Source: Fibrobacter sp. (GTDB lineage: Bacteria > Fibrobacterota > Chitinivibrionia > Chitinivibrionales > Chitinispirillaceae). From it: a stretch of DNA of 64,000 nucleotides. This document shows positions 46,471 to 56,034 of this stretch, piece by piece (the stretch's first letter is position 1; each line of letters opens with the position of its first letter). The DNA lies in contig JAAYPC010000046.1 of assembly GCA_012519985.1 (NCBI GenBank), positions 17,967 to 81,966 of the forward strand, written 5' to 3'. Below the pieces are notes generated by a model that was not told where the DNA came from, did no database searches, and saw only the letters and a list, made by a program, of their open reading frames with translations. The position numbers were made by a program, and so were the translations under genes.

Positions 46471-48711
46471 TCATCTGGCCAGAAATATCTTTGAAGAATG
46501 AACAATATTTTCTGTTCCGATTTTCACCACATAGGCACCACTAGACAGTTTTGATAAATCATAACTGTACACTCCATCTGTTCCGGCTGCGGTTCGAAAT
46601 GAAGTATTCTTAACAAGATTTCCTCTCAGATCAAATAATTGCACAGATGATTCCTTCTCAACAGGACTTCTTGATTCTATTCTAAGGATAAAATTTCTAC
46701 AGCTCACATTGAATGAAGAATTCCTGATGTTACGATTGCTCTTGTAGACAGATGAAGGTTCAGTGACTCTAACCGAGACATTATCAATTGTAACTGCAGC
46801 ATCTGATAGTGCTACATTGAATCCCAGACGGCCATTGATATCGTCCTCATGCTCCATTTTAAAACGAAAAGAAAATGTCTGTTTAGAGTTAGTCAATTCA
46901 AAATGCTGCAATTGCGGCAGATAGCTTGTCCAGGGATCCTCCGCCATCTCCACATTTACTTCCAGTGATCTTTCTGAAGCCGCAAAAGCATCAAACTTTA
47001 CCTCATAATTTTTACCTTTTTCAAGATAAATGCCGGGTTGAACAAGCTGAATATCATGAGGGTTTGTGCCTGTACTTTCTATAGCAATTCTATATTCCTC
47101 ATTCACAACTGTACCGGTAGCAGCTCCATCCCAGACATTGAGCCTCCATTCTGCTGAATCGGAGTTGAAGTCACCATTAAGTACCAGGTTACCATCTGCA
47201 GTACCACGTGTAAAAAGTGCCGTAATCGCTTTATCCTCATCCATAGTCAGAGTAACCGGATTTTCGGCCCCACTCAAACCAGAACCATTCCAACTGGAAA
47301 ATACATAACCCGGTTGCGGCTGAGCTGTAAGTGTTACAGTTTGTCCTTCATCAAAAATGGCAAGATCAGGGTCACGAATAACTGTTCCCCGGCCGATAGT
47401 CTCTATACTTAGCCGTAAACCGGGATTATATAAACCTACAAAAGAGACAACGCTTTTGGCAGGAAGAGTCCAGGTGAAACTGCTGCCTGCAGTGACCTGG
47501 TTACGGGCGGTCAATTTGACCTCTTCAGAAGTTTCCCACGGAGTCACCGCAGGCACGGATATACCATCCAGAATGAATTTCTGCTCTTTTGCAGTGGTAT
47601 TTTCATTTATTGCAACGATTGTTAACTGTCCGAGAGAGTCATTGCGATATGCAGTAACATAAATACCAGAAGAAGGGTTATCGGTTGCACTGACCCTATA
47701 AGAACCTGGTCTCACAAACCGACTGTAATTACCCATCACATAACCACGTTGAATCACGTGCCCGCGCATTACCAGACCGTTGGATGCAGTTCCATTCACT
47801 CCGTCTGCAGGAATAATCCACCATGTGTGATATGCACTTACCGGACCGTTGACAATCTGACCATGCATCTGTTTAGCGATAGCAATACCGGGTGTCATGG
47901 ATTCATCGCCAGCAAACTGATCAAATCCATACTCAGTTTCCCATAGTTCTTTCCCTTTTTCTTTGACAAGGTTATATGGATAACCACGGGAACTGGTCGG
48001 TTCATCTCCATAAGAATGCGATGCAATAACATCGCAGTATTTTGCCGCGTCAGGATCGTTTAATATCGCATCGCCAAATGGTTTAAGTGATCCCCAGTTA
48101 ATAACTTCCGGTGCAATGATTCCGGTTTTTAATCCGGCTTTTTCCAGTGATGGACCCAGATATTTTCCAATGAAAGTAGCAAGCTGCTCTGGTGTATATC
48201 TGCATGATTCATATTCGGCTGTCCAGTTTGGCTCATTCTGTGCAGAAATCCATTTCAGGTCAACTCCCTTTGACTGCAGGTTTTTAATGTAAGAAACAAG
48301 CCGGTCAGCCCAGTCCTGATAACGTGAAGGAAGAAGGCTGCCTCCATTATTCACACTATTATTATCTTTCCAATCACCTGGAGGAGACCATGGGGCTGCC
48401 CATATAGAGGCACCCAGCGCCTGAACCTTTTTCGCAATATCTATTTCACCATCACCGGTTGTTCCGTTGGGAGCTATTCTCATTCTAACCAGAGTCAATC
48501 CGCAGCCCTCTGTGGGAGAAAAAAGTTCTGTTATCAGTTCGTCTTTAAGACCGCCAGCCCAGGCAGTCGAACCGCCAAAACCGGACATCCGCTGTTGAAT
48601 ATCTTCAAACTGAACGATACAATCCCCAGCAAAAATCCCGGTTACAAGCCCGATAAAGATGATTGTCAATCCATGACCGATCCAATTCCTTCTGATGAGT
48701 CTCATGTGCAT
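46471..48711 (-). CDS. Secreted GH30 xylanase-type enzyme
   Basis: Likely (glucurono)xylanase of GH30 acting on the xylan backbone. Signal peptide about 1-28; TIM barrel about 30-345 with acid/base Glu in WISAQNEPNW and nucleophile Glu in LWETEYGFD; side beta domain to about 425. An InlB-like repeat, a CBM4_9-like module (NGDFNSDSAEWRLNVWDG) and a sorting-type tail (QLFDLRGNLVKNTSF) follow. The second start codon (48705) is also possible. The palindrome at 48798-48818 lies about 97 bp upstream of the start. Confidence 0.9.
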   Translation of the reverse strand: MHMRLIRRNWIGHGLTIIFIGLVTGIFAGDCIVQFEDIQQRMSGFGGSTAWAGGLKDELITELFSPTEGCGLTLVRMRIAPNGTTGDGEIDIAKKVQALGASIWAAPWSPPGDWKDNNSVNNGGSLLPSRYQDWADRLVSYIKNLQSKGVDLKWISAQNEPNWTAEYESCRYTPEQLATFIGKYLGPSLEKAGLKTGIIAPEVINWGSLKPFGDAILNDPDAAKYCDVIASHSYGDEPTSSRGYPYNLVKEKGKELWETEYGFDQFAGDESMTPGIAIAKQMHGQIVNGPVSAYHTWWIIPADGVNGTASNGLVMRGHVIQRGYVMGNYSRFVRPGSYRVSATDNPSSGIYVTAYRNDSLGQLTIVAINENTTAKEQKFILDGISVPAVTPWETSEEVKLTARNQVTAGSSFTWTLPAKSVVSFVGLYNPGLRLSIETIGRGTVIRDPDLAIFDEGQTVTLTAQPQPGYVFSSWNGSGLSGAENPVTLTMDEDKAITALFTRGTADGNLVLNGDFNSDSAEWRLNVWDGAATGTVVNEEYRIAIESTGTNPHDIQLVQPGIYLEKGKNYEVKFDAFAASERSLEVNVEMAEDPWTSYLPQLQHFELTNSKQTFSFRFKMEHEDDINGRLGFNVALSDAAVTIDNVSVRVTEPSSVYKSNRNIRNSSFNVSCRNFILRIESRSPVEKESSVQLFDLRGNLVKNTSFRTAAGTDGVYSYDLSKLSSGAYVVKIGTENIVHSSKIFLAR

Positions 48712-48797
48712 ACTAACTCTTTCAGGCTTTGCAGTTATTGATAAAATAAGGATAAATCATCAGATTCCAGTAAATTACAGAAGATTCAGGATAAAAT

Positions 48798-48818
48798 GTG
48801 TTCCACAAATTGGAACAC
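48798..48818. promoter_or_regulatory. Candidate operator, copy 2 (upstream of GH30)
   Basis: GTGTTCC-ACAAATT-GGAACAC has fully symmetric 7-bp arms around a 7-bp spacer, the best copy of the three. It lies in the short gap between the end of the 593-aa gene and the GH30 start. Confidence 0.65.
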
Positions 48819-48825
48819 TACCGGA

Positions 48826-50607
48826 TCAGTTTCTATGCAGAATTTTGCTACTTTTGATAAGCTTTCCATTTTCCTTGAGTCCGACAACATAGATTCCACC
48901 AGGTAACCCGGAAAGCTTTAAATTCCAGGTGTGTTCTGAGCAGGATTGCAGATCTCTTCTGTTGATAACTTTTCCGGTAAGATCCAGTAAATAAACCGAT
49001 AACCGATTATCTGGATCAGAACCGGATCTGATTCGCAAAGAGGATTTCTGGTAACTGACATCCGGTTTTAAATTGAGCTTTTTACCGACTAAAGGCGCAT
49101 GGGAAATTTCAGTAGTCTGCTGGATTTTAACATTGTCCAGGTAAATTGTCCCGGTTGCTCCTCCAAAGTTAAACGCCAGTCGACCACTTGAATCGGTAGG
49201 CTGTCCCATTTTAAAAAAAATGGAATAGGAAGTTTTTGTGGTGGTAAGATTAATTATTTCTGGAGTCTGAAGATAACTGGTCCAGGGATCATTCTCCATT
49301 TCTACGTTTACTTCCAGAGTCCTGTTTGTCACCGCGTAAGCATCAAAAGTTACTTCATAAGATTTGCCCTTTTCGATAATAAGTCCGGCCTGCACGAGTT
49401 GAATATCGTGATTATTTTCTCCAATGCTTGAGATTATTGCCCTGTATTCCCCGTTTATTACATCACCTGTTGCACTCCCATCCCATATATTGAGTGTCCA
49501 GCCATTCTTTCCGGTTTCAAATTTGCCGTTATACACAGTGTCCCGATGCGGGGGAATTATTACTCCATCAAACCCGACCCCATCAAAAGGTACCACAATG
49601 ACTTTGCTGTTATGATCATCGTTTCCATGGTCATTTTCTTTTTCAGAATCAATTACTGCAAAAGTCCAGTGAGTGACATGACCATTTTCTATGAAAACCC
49701 CTGGACGCTCAATTTTAGCCCATCGGTTTACAGTCCCATCTGTATACCTCAGGAAATCTGATCTGGGATCAAAAGCCAGACCTTCATTTGTCCAATTCCT
49801 TATTCCATCTTTTGATCTGAGGTGATAAGCTTTTTTATCACTCCATGAATTAACCACTACATGATAATACCCGCCACTGTACCATAAGACCGGATCTTCA
49901 AGATTAGGTGCAAGACCACTGTAAATAGAATTGCACTGGACCTTATAGGGTCCGGTCAGTTTATCACTGGTCATTATCTGTCCATGGCGCTCAATAATCA
50001 TGAATTTGTCATCATCTGGACGTATTATTATGCTTAGATTGGCAATTTCTCTGGGTCTGCTAAACCCGTTAGGATCTATTTCAATTGAACCAGCAAAACT
50101 CCATGGACCGTCCAGCGATGGAGCCGTAAAAAAATCCCCAGGTCGGGTATCGCTGACAACCGATGCATATATACCATCTTTGAGCTGTAATATTGTCAGA
50201 TTGTGTCCCTTACCTCCTGAGTTGGTTGGCCATGTTAATCCTTTATCAATGTATGGCCCCATTATCGATTCACTTACAGCATGAATCCCTACAGAACTCA
50301 GCCATGCCCAGTGCCCGCCATTCTGGTTCCACCGGCTCGCAAACATGTGATACTTTCCATCCGGTCCTTTTATAATCGGACCATCCCAGTAACTGTATGA
50401 TCTGTTAGTCGTATCTTCCAGACCATTACCTATATCCCGTGGTCCTACTGCAGCACAGCCCCATTTGTCTGTCTTCAAAGGTTTAACGATTGGCATCGGC
50501 AAAAAATAATCTATCAGTGTCTGAGCTAACCCGACATTAGGAAGTGTCATGAAGATCAGACTTAATTTAAAAACCATTCCACCACTATAAAAATTGTTTT
50601 TTATCAT
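48826..50607 (-). CDS. Secreted GH43-like beta-propeller protein with CBM4_9-like module
   Basis: A 593-aa exported protein (signal peptide ending near LAQ, residue 29). The N-terminal five-bladed propeller-like region (about 30-350; AVGPRDIGNGLEDTTNRSYS, SYWDGPIIKGPDGKYHMFAS, GKGHNLTILQLKDGIYASVV) matches a group often labelled GH43-like or unclassified hydrolase in Bacteroidota. A CBM4_9-like module (about 355-505; NGKFETGKNGWTLNIWDG) and a tail (YLLDLTGKVINRRDL) follow. It lacks the CBM6 and InlB modules of its neighbours. Substrate unknown. A later Met (residue 11) could be the true start. Confidence 0.75.
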   Translation of the reverse strand: MIKNNFYSGGMVFKLSLIFMTLPNVGLAQTLIDYFLPMPIVKPLKTDKWGCAAVGPRDIGNGLEDTTNRSYSYWDGPIIKGPDGKYHMFASRWNQNGGHWAWLSSVGIHAVSESIMGPYIDKGLTWPTNSGGKGHNLTILQLKDGIYASVVSDTRPGDFFTAPSLDGPWSFAGSIEIDPNGFSRPREIANLSIIIRPDDDKFMIIERHGQIMTSDKLTGPYKVQCNSIYSGLAPNLEDPVLWYSGGYYHVVVNSWSDKKAYHLRSKDGIRNWTNEGLAFDPRSDFLRYTDGTVNRWAKIERPGVFIENGHVTHWTFAVIDSEKENDHGNDDHNSKVIVVPFDGVGFDGVIIPPHRDTVYNGKFETGKNGWTLNIWDGSATGDVINGEYRAIISSIGENNHDIQLVQAGLIIEKGKSYEVTFDAYAVTNRTLEVNVEMENDPWTSYLQTPEIINLTTTKTSYSIFFKMGQPTDSSGRLAFNFGGATGTIYLDNVKIQQTTEISHAPLVGKKLNLKPDVSYQKSSLRIRSGSDPDNRLSVYLLDLTGKVINRRDLQSCSEHTWNLKLSGLPGGIYVVGLKENGKLIKSSKILHRN

Positions 50608-50646
50608 ATTTGAATCTTGTCTCTTTTTTGTATACTGAATAGGTTT

Positions 50647-53193
50647 TTATCTTCCGGTCAGTACAATCCCTGATTTAAACTCGGTTTTACCTGTCTTAAC
50701 CTTTAAAACGTAGTATCCTTCTGACAATCCAGCACCATGGAAATTGATCTTGCGGACGTTACCGGAACCATTATTAAACCGTACTTTCCATACAACTTTT
50801 CCCTGAAGATCATAAAGGTCTGCTGTCCCATCACTGAATTCATCTGTTTTAAAATCAATGATTATAAAGGAGCCTTTTTGGTACACATTTACTTTTTTAT
50901 ATCCTTTGTTCTTGTCTGATCTTAACACGCCTGTTTTTATTATTTCAAAAAGAGAAACATTATCTATATAAACAGACGATACCTCTGTTCCAGCACTGAA
51001 TTCAACTCTGGAATTATTATATGTAGGTTCATCCATGGTGAAATCAAGAGAAAAGGTCTGTTTTGATGTTGTGAGGCGGACCTCTTTTTTCCCAGCGACT
51101 ATATTGCCTAAAAACGTTGTCCAGGGTTCTTCCGGCATACCCACATTTACATTCAATACGCGGTCAGATGACGCATAAGCATCGTACATAAGACGATACA
51201 TTTTATCTTTCTCCAGTTTTATTCCCTGTTGAACTACCTGTATGTCATAATAACTATCTGCAACACTATCAACAGTGATCCGATATTCACCATCCACTAC
51301 ATTCCCAGTGCCAGTTCCACTCCAGTTATTAAACGTCCACCCATCTGTTCCTGATGAAAAAGTACCGTTTTGGATAAGATCCTGTTTACCGTCTTTTGTT
51401 GTGAAATTAGCTGTAATCGATTTCGTGGCATCCATGGTGACAGTTAAGGGATTTTGATCTCCTGTAGCATCGCCACTCCAGTTGCTGAAAACCCAACCGT
51501 CTTCGGGTTGTGCTGTGAGTGTAACCTTCGTACTCTTTTCATAAACAGTACTGTCTGGAGAGCATTTTACTTTTCCCCGTCCAACGGTTCCAACAGAGAG
51601 CCTGAAACCATCAACAAGTTCATCAAGTCTGATTACATCAGTATAGGAACTTCCAATCTCGAACCAGTCAAAATCAACATGTCCACCAGCACTTTTTGTA
51701 GCATAATTAAACAAAGTAAACCGGTACCCCATGAAATGCTTAAGATCGTAACTCATCTGTAAGGTATTTCCAATGGGAAGCCAGGTAAGACTATCCAGAC
51801 TGTAGAAAAAGGTCGCCTTGTCGGTTCGATTAGTGAAATCCATATCCACCCGAAGGTAAACCCTGTCCTGGCTGATTGAATTGTTTGCTACCACTGTGGG
51901 ACTTCCGGATTTGGCGTTGACCATTATTACCGATAAATCTGTTCCGGATTTTTTAACACCCACATAGCCGTATCCATATTGTAACGCACACAATCCAGCC
52001 ACATCACCATCCTTCATTCCTGAAACATCCATTGCAATACGCCCTGAACATTTAGGTCCGAAACTTCGCTGTGTCAAAGAGTTTCTGGCATCAACCACCT
52101 GTGCATCAGTGCGACTGGTTTTGATCCGGTAATATCCCTGGCGTTCTGTTAAGGACCAGTTATTGTTATCAGGATTGTGATTCCATTGCCACTCCAGCTT
52201 CATGACAGGAGAGCTGAAATCATCGCTTGTGACAACTCCTGCTGTTCCCGGAGCTGTATTTACAGGTATGTTTATTGTATTGGGTGAAACACCACCGTTA
52301 AACACCGGCCAATCATTTTGCCAGGTGACTGGCATCAACCAGGGACTACGTCCAACTGAGCCATTATCCTGAAAAAGATACCCCCACCATGATCCATCCA
52401 CAGCCTGTATGACACTACCCTGTGCTACACCTTTGCTGCTGTGTGCAACCTTTCCCTCATAGGTTCCGTCAATCTTTCGGCTGCGATATACCAAAACGGT
52501 GCGTCCGTCGTAACCCGAGCTTGGCCAGCAAATCAGAAAAACATAGTACCAATCATTTATTTTTTCAACATGTGCACCTTCGGCATTGACTATATAACTA
52601 CCTACCATACTCTGGGCATTTGGAATCAGGATTTTGTTAAGCCCGCCACTTTTTAGTGCAGTCATATCTGAATTTAATTCCACGATACGAATGTCACTTC
52701 CTCCGTAAACGATATAATTTCTCCCATCACTGTCCATAAAAAGCGACGGATCGTGATATGCCGGAGAAAACTGAACCTCTTTCCATGGTCCCTTTTCCAC
52801 ATCTGTGGTTGAGTAAAGGTGAGTTTTGCCTGAAGTATATGAGAATGTCAAAACATAGAAGACTCCATCCTTGTACCGGATACTGCTGGCCCATGATCCC
52901 TGACTATATGCGTTTTTTCCATTAGTGAGATTCATCTGGTCGTTTTTGACAAGAGTAGAGTATGCGTAACCTACAGTACGCCAATTGACCAGGTCTGTTG
53001 ACTTCATTATAGGTACTCCGGGAGCCATGTGCATGGTGGTGTGACTCATATAGTATTCACTACCTACACGTACTATGGAAGGATCGGGAATATCAGCCCA
53101 TATTATGGGGTTCTGAACCGTTTCTGCAAATGATGTCAAAACGCTTAAGAAGAGAGCAGGAAAAATTATTGGATTTAAACACCTGAAACTCAT
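50647..53193 (-). CDS. Secreted GH43 beta-xylosidase/arabinosidase-type enzyme
   Basis: Resembles GH43_12-type enzymes with a C-terminal concanavalin-like (GH43_C2) domain. Signal peptide about 1-23; propeller about 27-320 with catalytic acids in ADIPDPSIVRVG, YHDPSLFMDSDGRNY and NAEGAHVEKIN; C2 domain about 330-520 (FDWFEIG). Then a divergent InlB repeat (YEKSTKVTLTAQPEDGWVF), CBM4_9-like module (NGTFSSGTDGWTFNNWSG) and tail (YDLQGKVVWKVRF). Ends 40 bp before the next gene's start, so the two are probably co-transcribed. Confidence 0.88.
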   Translation of the reverse strand: MSFRCLNPIIFPALFLSVLTSFAETVQNPIIWADIPDPSIVRVGSEYYMSHTTMHMAPGVPIMKSTDLVNWRTVGYAYSTLVKNDQMNLTNGKNAYSQGSWASSIRYKDGVFYVLTFSYTSGKTHLYSTTDVEKGPWKEVQFSPAYHDPSLFMDSDGRNYIVYGGSDIRIVELNSDMTALKSGGLNKILIPNAQSMVGSYIVNAEGAHVEKINDWYYVFLICWPSSGYDGRTVLVYRSRKIDGTYEGKVAHSSKGVAQGSVIQAVDGSWWGYLFQDNGSVGRSPWLMPVTWQNDWPVFNGGVSPNTINIPVNTAPGTAGVVTSDDFSSPVMKLEWQWNHNPDNNNWSLTERQGYYRIKTSRTDAQVVDARNSLTQRSFGPKCSGRIAMDVSGMKDGDVAGLCALQYGYGYVGVKKSGTDLSVIMVNAKSGSPTVVANNSISQDRVYLRVDMDFTNRTDKATFFYSLDSLTWLPIGNTLQMSYDLKHFMGYRFTLFNYATKSAGGHVDFDWFEIGSSYTDVIRLDELVDGFRLSVGTVGRGKVKCSPDSTVYEKSTKVTLTAQPEDGWVFSNWSGDATGDQNPLTVTMDATKSITANFTTKDGKQDLIQNGTFSSGTDGWTFNNWSGTGTGNVVDGEYRITVDSVADSYYDIQVVQQGIKLEKDKMYRLMYDAYASSDRVLNVNVGMPEEPWTTFLGNIVAGKKEVRLTTSKQTFSLDFTMDEPTYNNSRVEFSAGTEVSSVYIDNVSLFEIIKTGVLRSDKNKGYKKVNVYQKGSFIIIDFKTDEFSDGTADLYDLQGKVVWKVRFNNGSGNVRKINFHGAGLSEGYYVLKVKTGKTEFKSGIVLTGR

Positions 53194-53364
53194 AACTTTT
53201 TACCCTTTGAATCCCAAAAGATTTCAGGACTGGTTCATCAGTACACTATCTGCAGATTCCCTCAGATCCTGATCTTATAATAATTACACATTACCACCTT
53301 TACACTCCTGCCAACTGACAGAAACCAATGAATTAAGGTCTGGTTCAAACAGCAGCGGCTGTTT

Positions 53365-55677
53365 TTATTCTGTAAAAAGCACTTCAGAAGTGCCCATATT
53401 TGTCCCACCAGCAAAGACTTTTATAACGTAATAACCCTTCGAAATCTTCGATAACCTTAAACTTCTTTTGTTTAATTCAGCCGCCCGAATCTTAATTCTT
53501 TCAGTTTTTATCACTTTACCTCTCAAGTCATAAATTCTTATAAATGCCACCCCACTTTTTTCCGGTATAAAACTCAACTGCAATGTAGAATTACTGCAGT
53601 TTACTTTCATAGACGAAGATGATTTAACCGGCATTTTTCTGAAAGCTGTTTCAGTCGAATCGTAAACTCTGACTGATACGTTATCTATTGTAACAGAAGA
53701 AGCACTGGTGCCTACATTAAATCCCAACCGCGCATTTACGTCCGTTAACTCTTCCATCTTGAACACAAAGGAAAACGACTGCTTTGAAGTATTAATACTG
53801 AAGTCCTGAAGTTTACTCAGATAGCTTGTCCATGGATCATCGGCCATTTCCATATTGACTTCCACATTCCTGTCCGATGATGAATAGGCGTCAAAAGAGA
53901 CCTTGTAAGTGATGCCTCTCTCCAGAAAGATTCCGTTCTGAACAAGTTGAATGTCATGGTTTTTATCAGATGTTTCTGAAACTGAAACATTGTATTCACC
54001 ATTGATCACGCTTCCGGTTGCACTGCCGCTCCAGACATTAAGGGTCCAGTTATCTTCTCCATTACTGAAATCCCCATTAAGCACCAGATTGCCATCACTT
54101 GTAATGCGTTTAAAAAGAGCTGTCACATCTTTATCAGAATTCATGACAATTGTTAATGTGTTCTGATTCCCGCTGATTTCCTCTCCACTCCACCCACTAA
54201 ACTCCCAGCCATCCTCAGGCTCTGCAGTCAATGTGACCATTGTACCTTCAGAGAAACGGTTTCCGGATGGTGAACGGTTTACTGTTCCCTGTCCTGATGT
54301 CTGCACAATCAATCGATAACCGGAAGATCCCTCAAAGATGTACCAGTTAAGGCGGAACGGTTCACCAGATCCCTTGAAGACCAGAAACAGATCTTTTACA
54401 CCACTGCACTCACTGACATCACACCGGAAATTTTGCCATTTGTCCCAACCACCGGTACCGCTGATATTACAGGTACCAACAAGTGTTCCAGTTTGACTTC
54501 CCAGACGCAGTTCTATTGAACCTCCGGAAGACCCACTTGCAGCCCGTACTTCAAATGAATTGGCACCATCACCGAAATCGACACTTTTTACTTTGATATA
54601 ATCTCCATTGGAAATGGAGGTTACCATCATCCCACCCTCGCTACAGGCCTCTGTCTCAACACCACTTTCCCAGCAGATGGTTTCTGCCTGAACCGTATCG
54701 TAAGGATTGAGATTATCAGCCGGTACTGGACCGTTTTTTGACATATTTATGGTTGGAAATGTACCGTCGGTATTGTATTCAAATTGTTCTATACATACGG
54801 AACGATTAAAACCACTGCCTCCGGGCAATGCTGCATTGTGATAAAAGAAATAGGAGTTTCCCTTGTAATCAATTACTCCCGCATGATTTGTGAAACTCCC
54901 TCCCTGGGTGGGCATTATTACCCCCCTGTATTTCCAGGGACCTGTGGGGCTGTTACTGGTAGAATAGGCAATGTGTTCTGAAATCGGTCCACCTGCAAAA
55001 ACCATGTAGTACAGGTTGTCTCGTTTGTAGAACCAGGGCCCTTCTTCATAAGAAGTAGCTCTTTCGGTATTGGAACGTCTTCCGAAACTTTCAACAGTAA
55101 GATTTATCTCTTCGATTCTCCCGGAATAAGAAATCATGTTCCCGTTCAATTTTACATATTTAAGATATGGATTTCCCCAGTAAAGATACGCCTGTCCGTC
55201 ATCATCGATGAATACCGTGGGATCTATATCGCCAGAACCACCGCTGACCAGGGGTTTTCCAAGCGGATCGGTAAACGGACCAAAAGGGCTGTCTGAGACC
55301 AGAACACCGATTCCTTTCATATGTATAGGACAATACAGAAAAAACTTTCCACTGCGATAAATTGTCTGTGGAGCCCAGGCACCGTTATTACCCGTCCAAC
55401 TGAATGACTTCAGTGATGCCACTGTTCCATGATCAGTCCAGTTTACCATGTCTGTAGATGAATAACACCTCCAGTCTCTCATGGTGAAGAAATTGTCCTG
55501 CAATACATCTTCATCATGACTGGTATAAACATAAACCCGGTCATTATACACCATAGGAGCTGGATCTGCGGTATAAATTGTCTGTACAACAGGATTGTCT
55601 GCCCAAACTGTTTTTATAAAAAAAAGTGCCGCAATAAATAACAGCATCGTTTTTTTTATCTGCATTTTCTGATCCAT
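53365..55677 (-). CDS. Secreted GH43 enzyme with CBM6 and CBM4_9-like modules (paralogue)
   Basis: Domain twin of the GH43 enzyme at 44034. Start taken at 55677 (GGAAG five bases upstream; 770 aa) rather than 55707. Signal peptide about 1-26; propeller with catalytic acids in TADPAPMVYNDRVYVYTSHD, DIDPTVFIDDDGQAYLYWG and ATSYEEGPWFYKRDN; CBM6 (TVQAETICWESGVETEACSE); InlB repeat (FSEGTMVTLTAEPEDGWEF); CBM4_9-like (NGDFSNGEDNWTLNVWSG); sorting-type tail. The CBM6 segments of the two genes are almost identical, pointing to duplication. Confidence 0.88.
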   Translation of the reverse strand: MDQKMQIKKTMLLFIAALFFIKTVWADNPVVQTIYTADPAPMVYNDRVYVYTSHDEDVLQDNFFTMRDWRCYSSTDMVNWTDHGTVASLKSFSWTGNNGAWAPQTIYRSGKFFLYCPIHMKGIGVLVSDSPFGPFTDPLGKPLVSGGSGDIDPTVFIDDDGQAYLYWGNPYLKYVKLNGNMISYSGRIEEINLTVESFGRRSNTERATSYEEGPWFYKRDNLYYMVFAGGPISEHIAYSTSNSPTGPWKYRGVIMPTQGGSFTNHAGVIDYKGNSYFFYHNAALPGGSGFNRSVCIEQFEYNTDGTFPTINMSKNGPVPADNLNPYDTVQAETICWESGVETEACSEGGMMVTSISNGDYIKVKSVDFGDGANSFEVRAASGSSGGSIELRLGSQTGTLVGTCNISGTGGWDKWQNFRCDVSECSGVKDLFLVFKGSGEPFRLNWYIFEGSSGYRLIVQTSGQGTVNRSPSGNRFSEGTMVTLTAEPEDGWEFSGWSGEEISGNQNTLTIVMNSDKDVTALFKRITSDGNLVLNGDFSNGEDNWTLNVWSGSATGSVINGEYNVSVSETSDKNHDIQLVQNGIFLERGITYKVSFDAYSSSDRNVEVNMEMADDPWTSYLSKLQDFSINTSKQSFSFVFKMEELTDVNARLGFNVGTSASSVTIDNVSVRVYDSTETAFRKMPVKSSSSMKVNCSNSTLQLSFIPEKSGVAFIRIYDLRGKVIKTERIKIRAAELNKRSLRLSKISKGYYVIKVFAGGTNMGTSEVLFTE

Positions 55678-55775
55678 TGAAACTTCCACTTGTTTGGTCA
55701 TGAGCAATATTCAAACTATAACATAAGATACAGCAATTTGAATTGTGGCAGATTTGAATTGGAGAGGGGAAAAAA

Positions 55776-55796
55776 GTGTTCTACAATCTGGAACAA
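55776..55796. promoter_or_regulatory. Candidate operator, copy 3 (upstream of GH43 at 53365)
   Basis: GTGTTCT-ACAATCT-GGAACAA, a weaker version of the same 7-7-7 inverted repeat, about 109 bp upstream of the start and preceded by AAAAAA like copy 1. Confidence 0.55.
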
Positions 55797-55895
55797 ATTC
55801 TGTTAAATTTTGGGCCTTTTAGCGGGTACTGTTTAGACTAGCCAGTTTTTTTCTGGAAATAGTTGGCCTGTTTTGGAAAATAGATGAAGGCGCGG

Positions 55896-55908
55896 GGGGA
55901 CGGAGGAA
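55896..55908. repeat. Solitary copy of the 13-bp MITE end
   Basis: GGGGACGGAGGAA is identical to the terminal repeat of the element at 5463-5618. No partner copy is visible nearby. Confidence 0.45.
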
Positions 55909-56034
55909 TACCACTACTTAAAGACAAAGTTCATGGGAAGTGATAATCAGAGAACCTAACATTACCCCTTCTCCAAAACTAACTTCGGTCCGTTCTTCTT
56001 ACAGTTCTTAATCATGTTACTGTGCGAATCTGCC

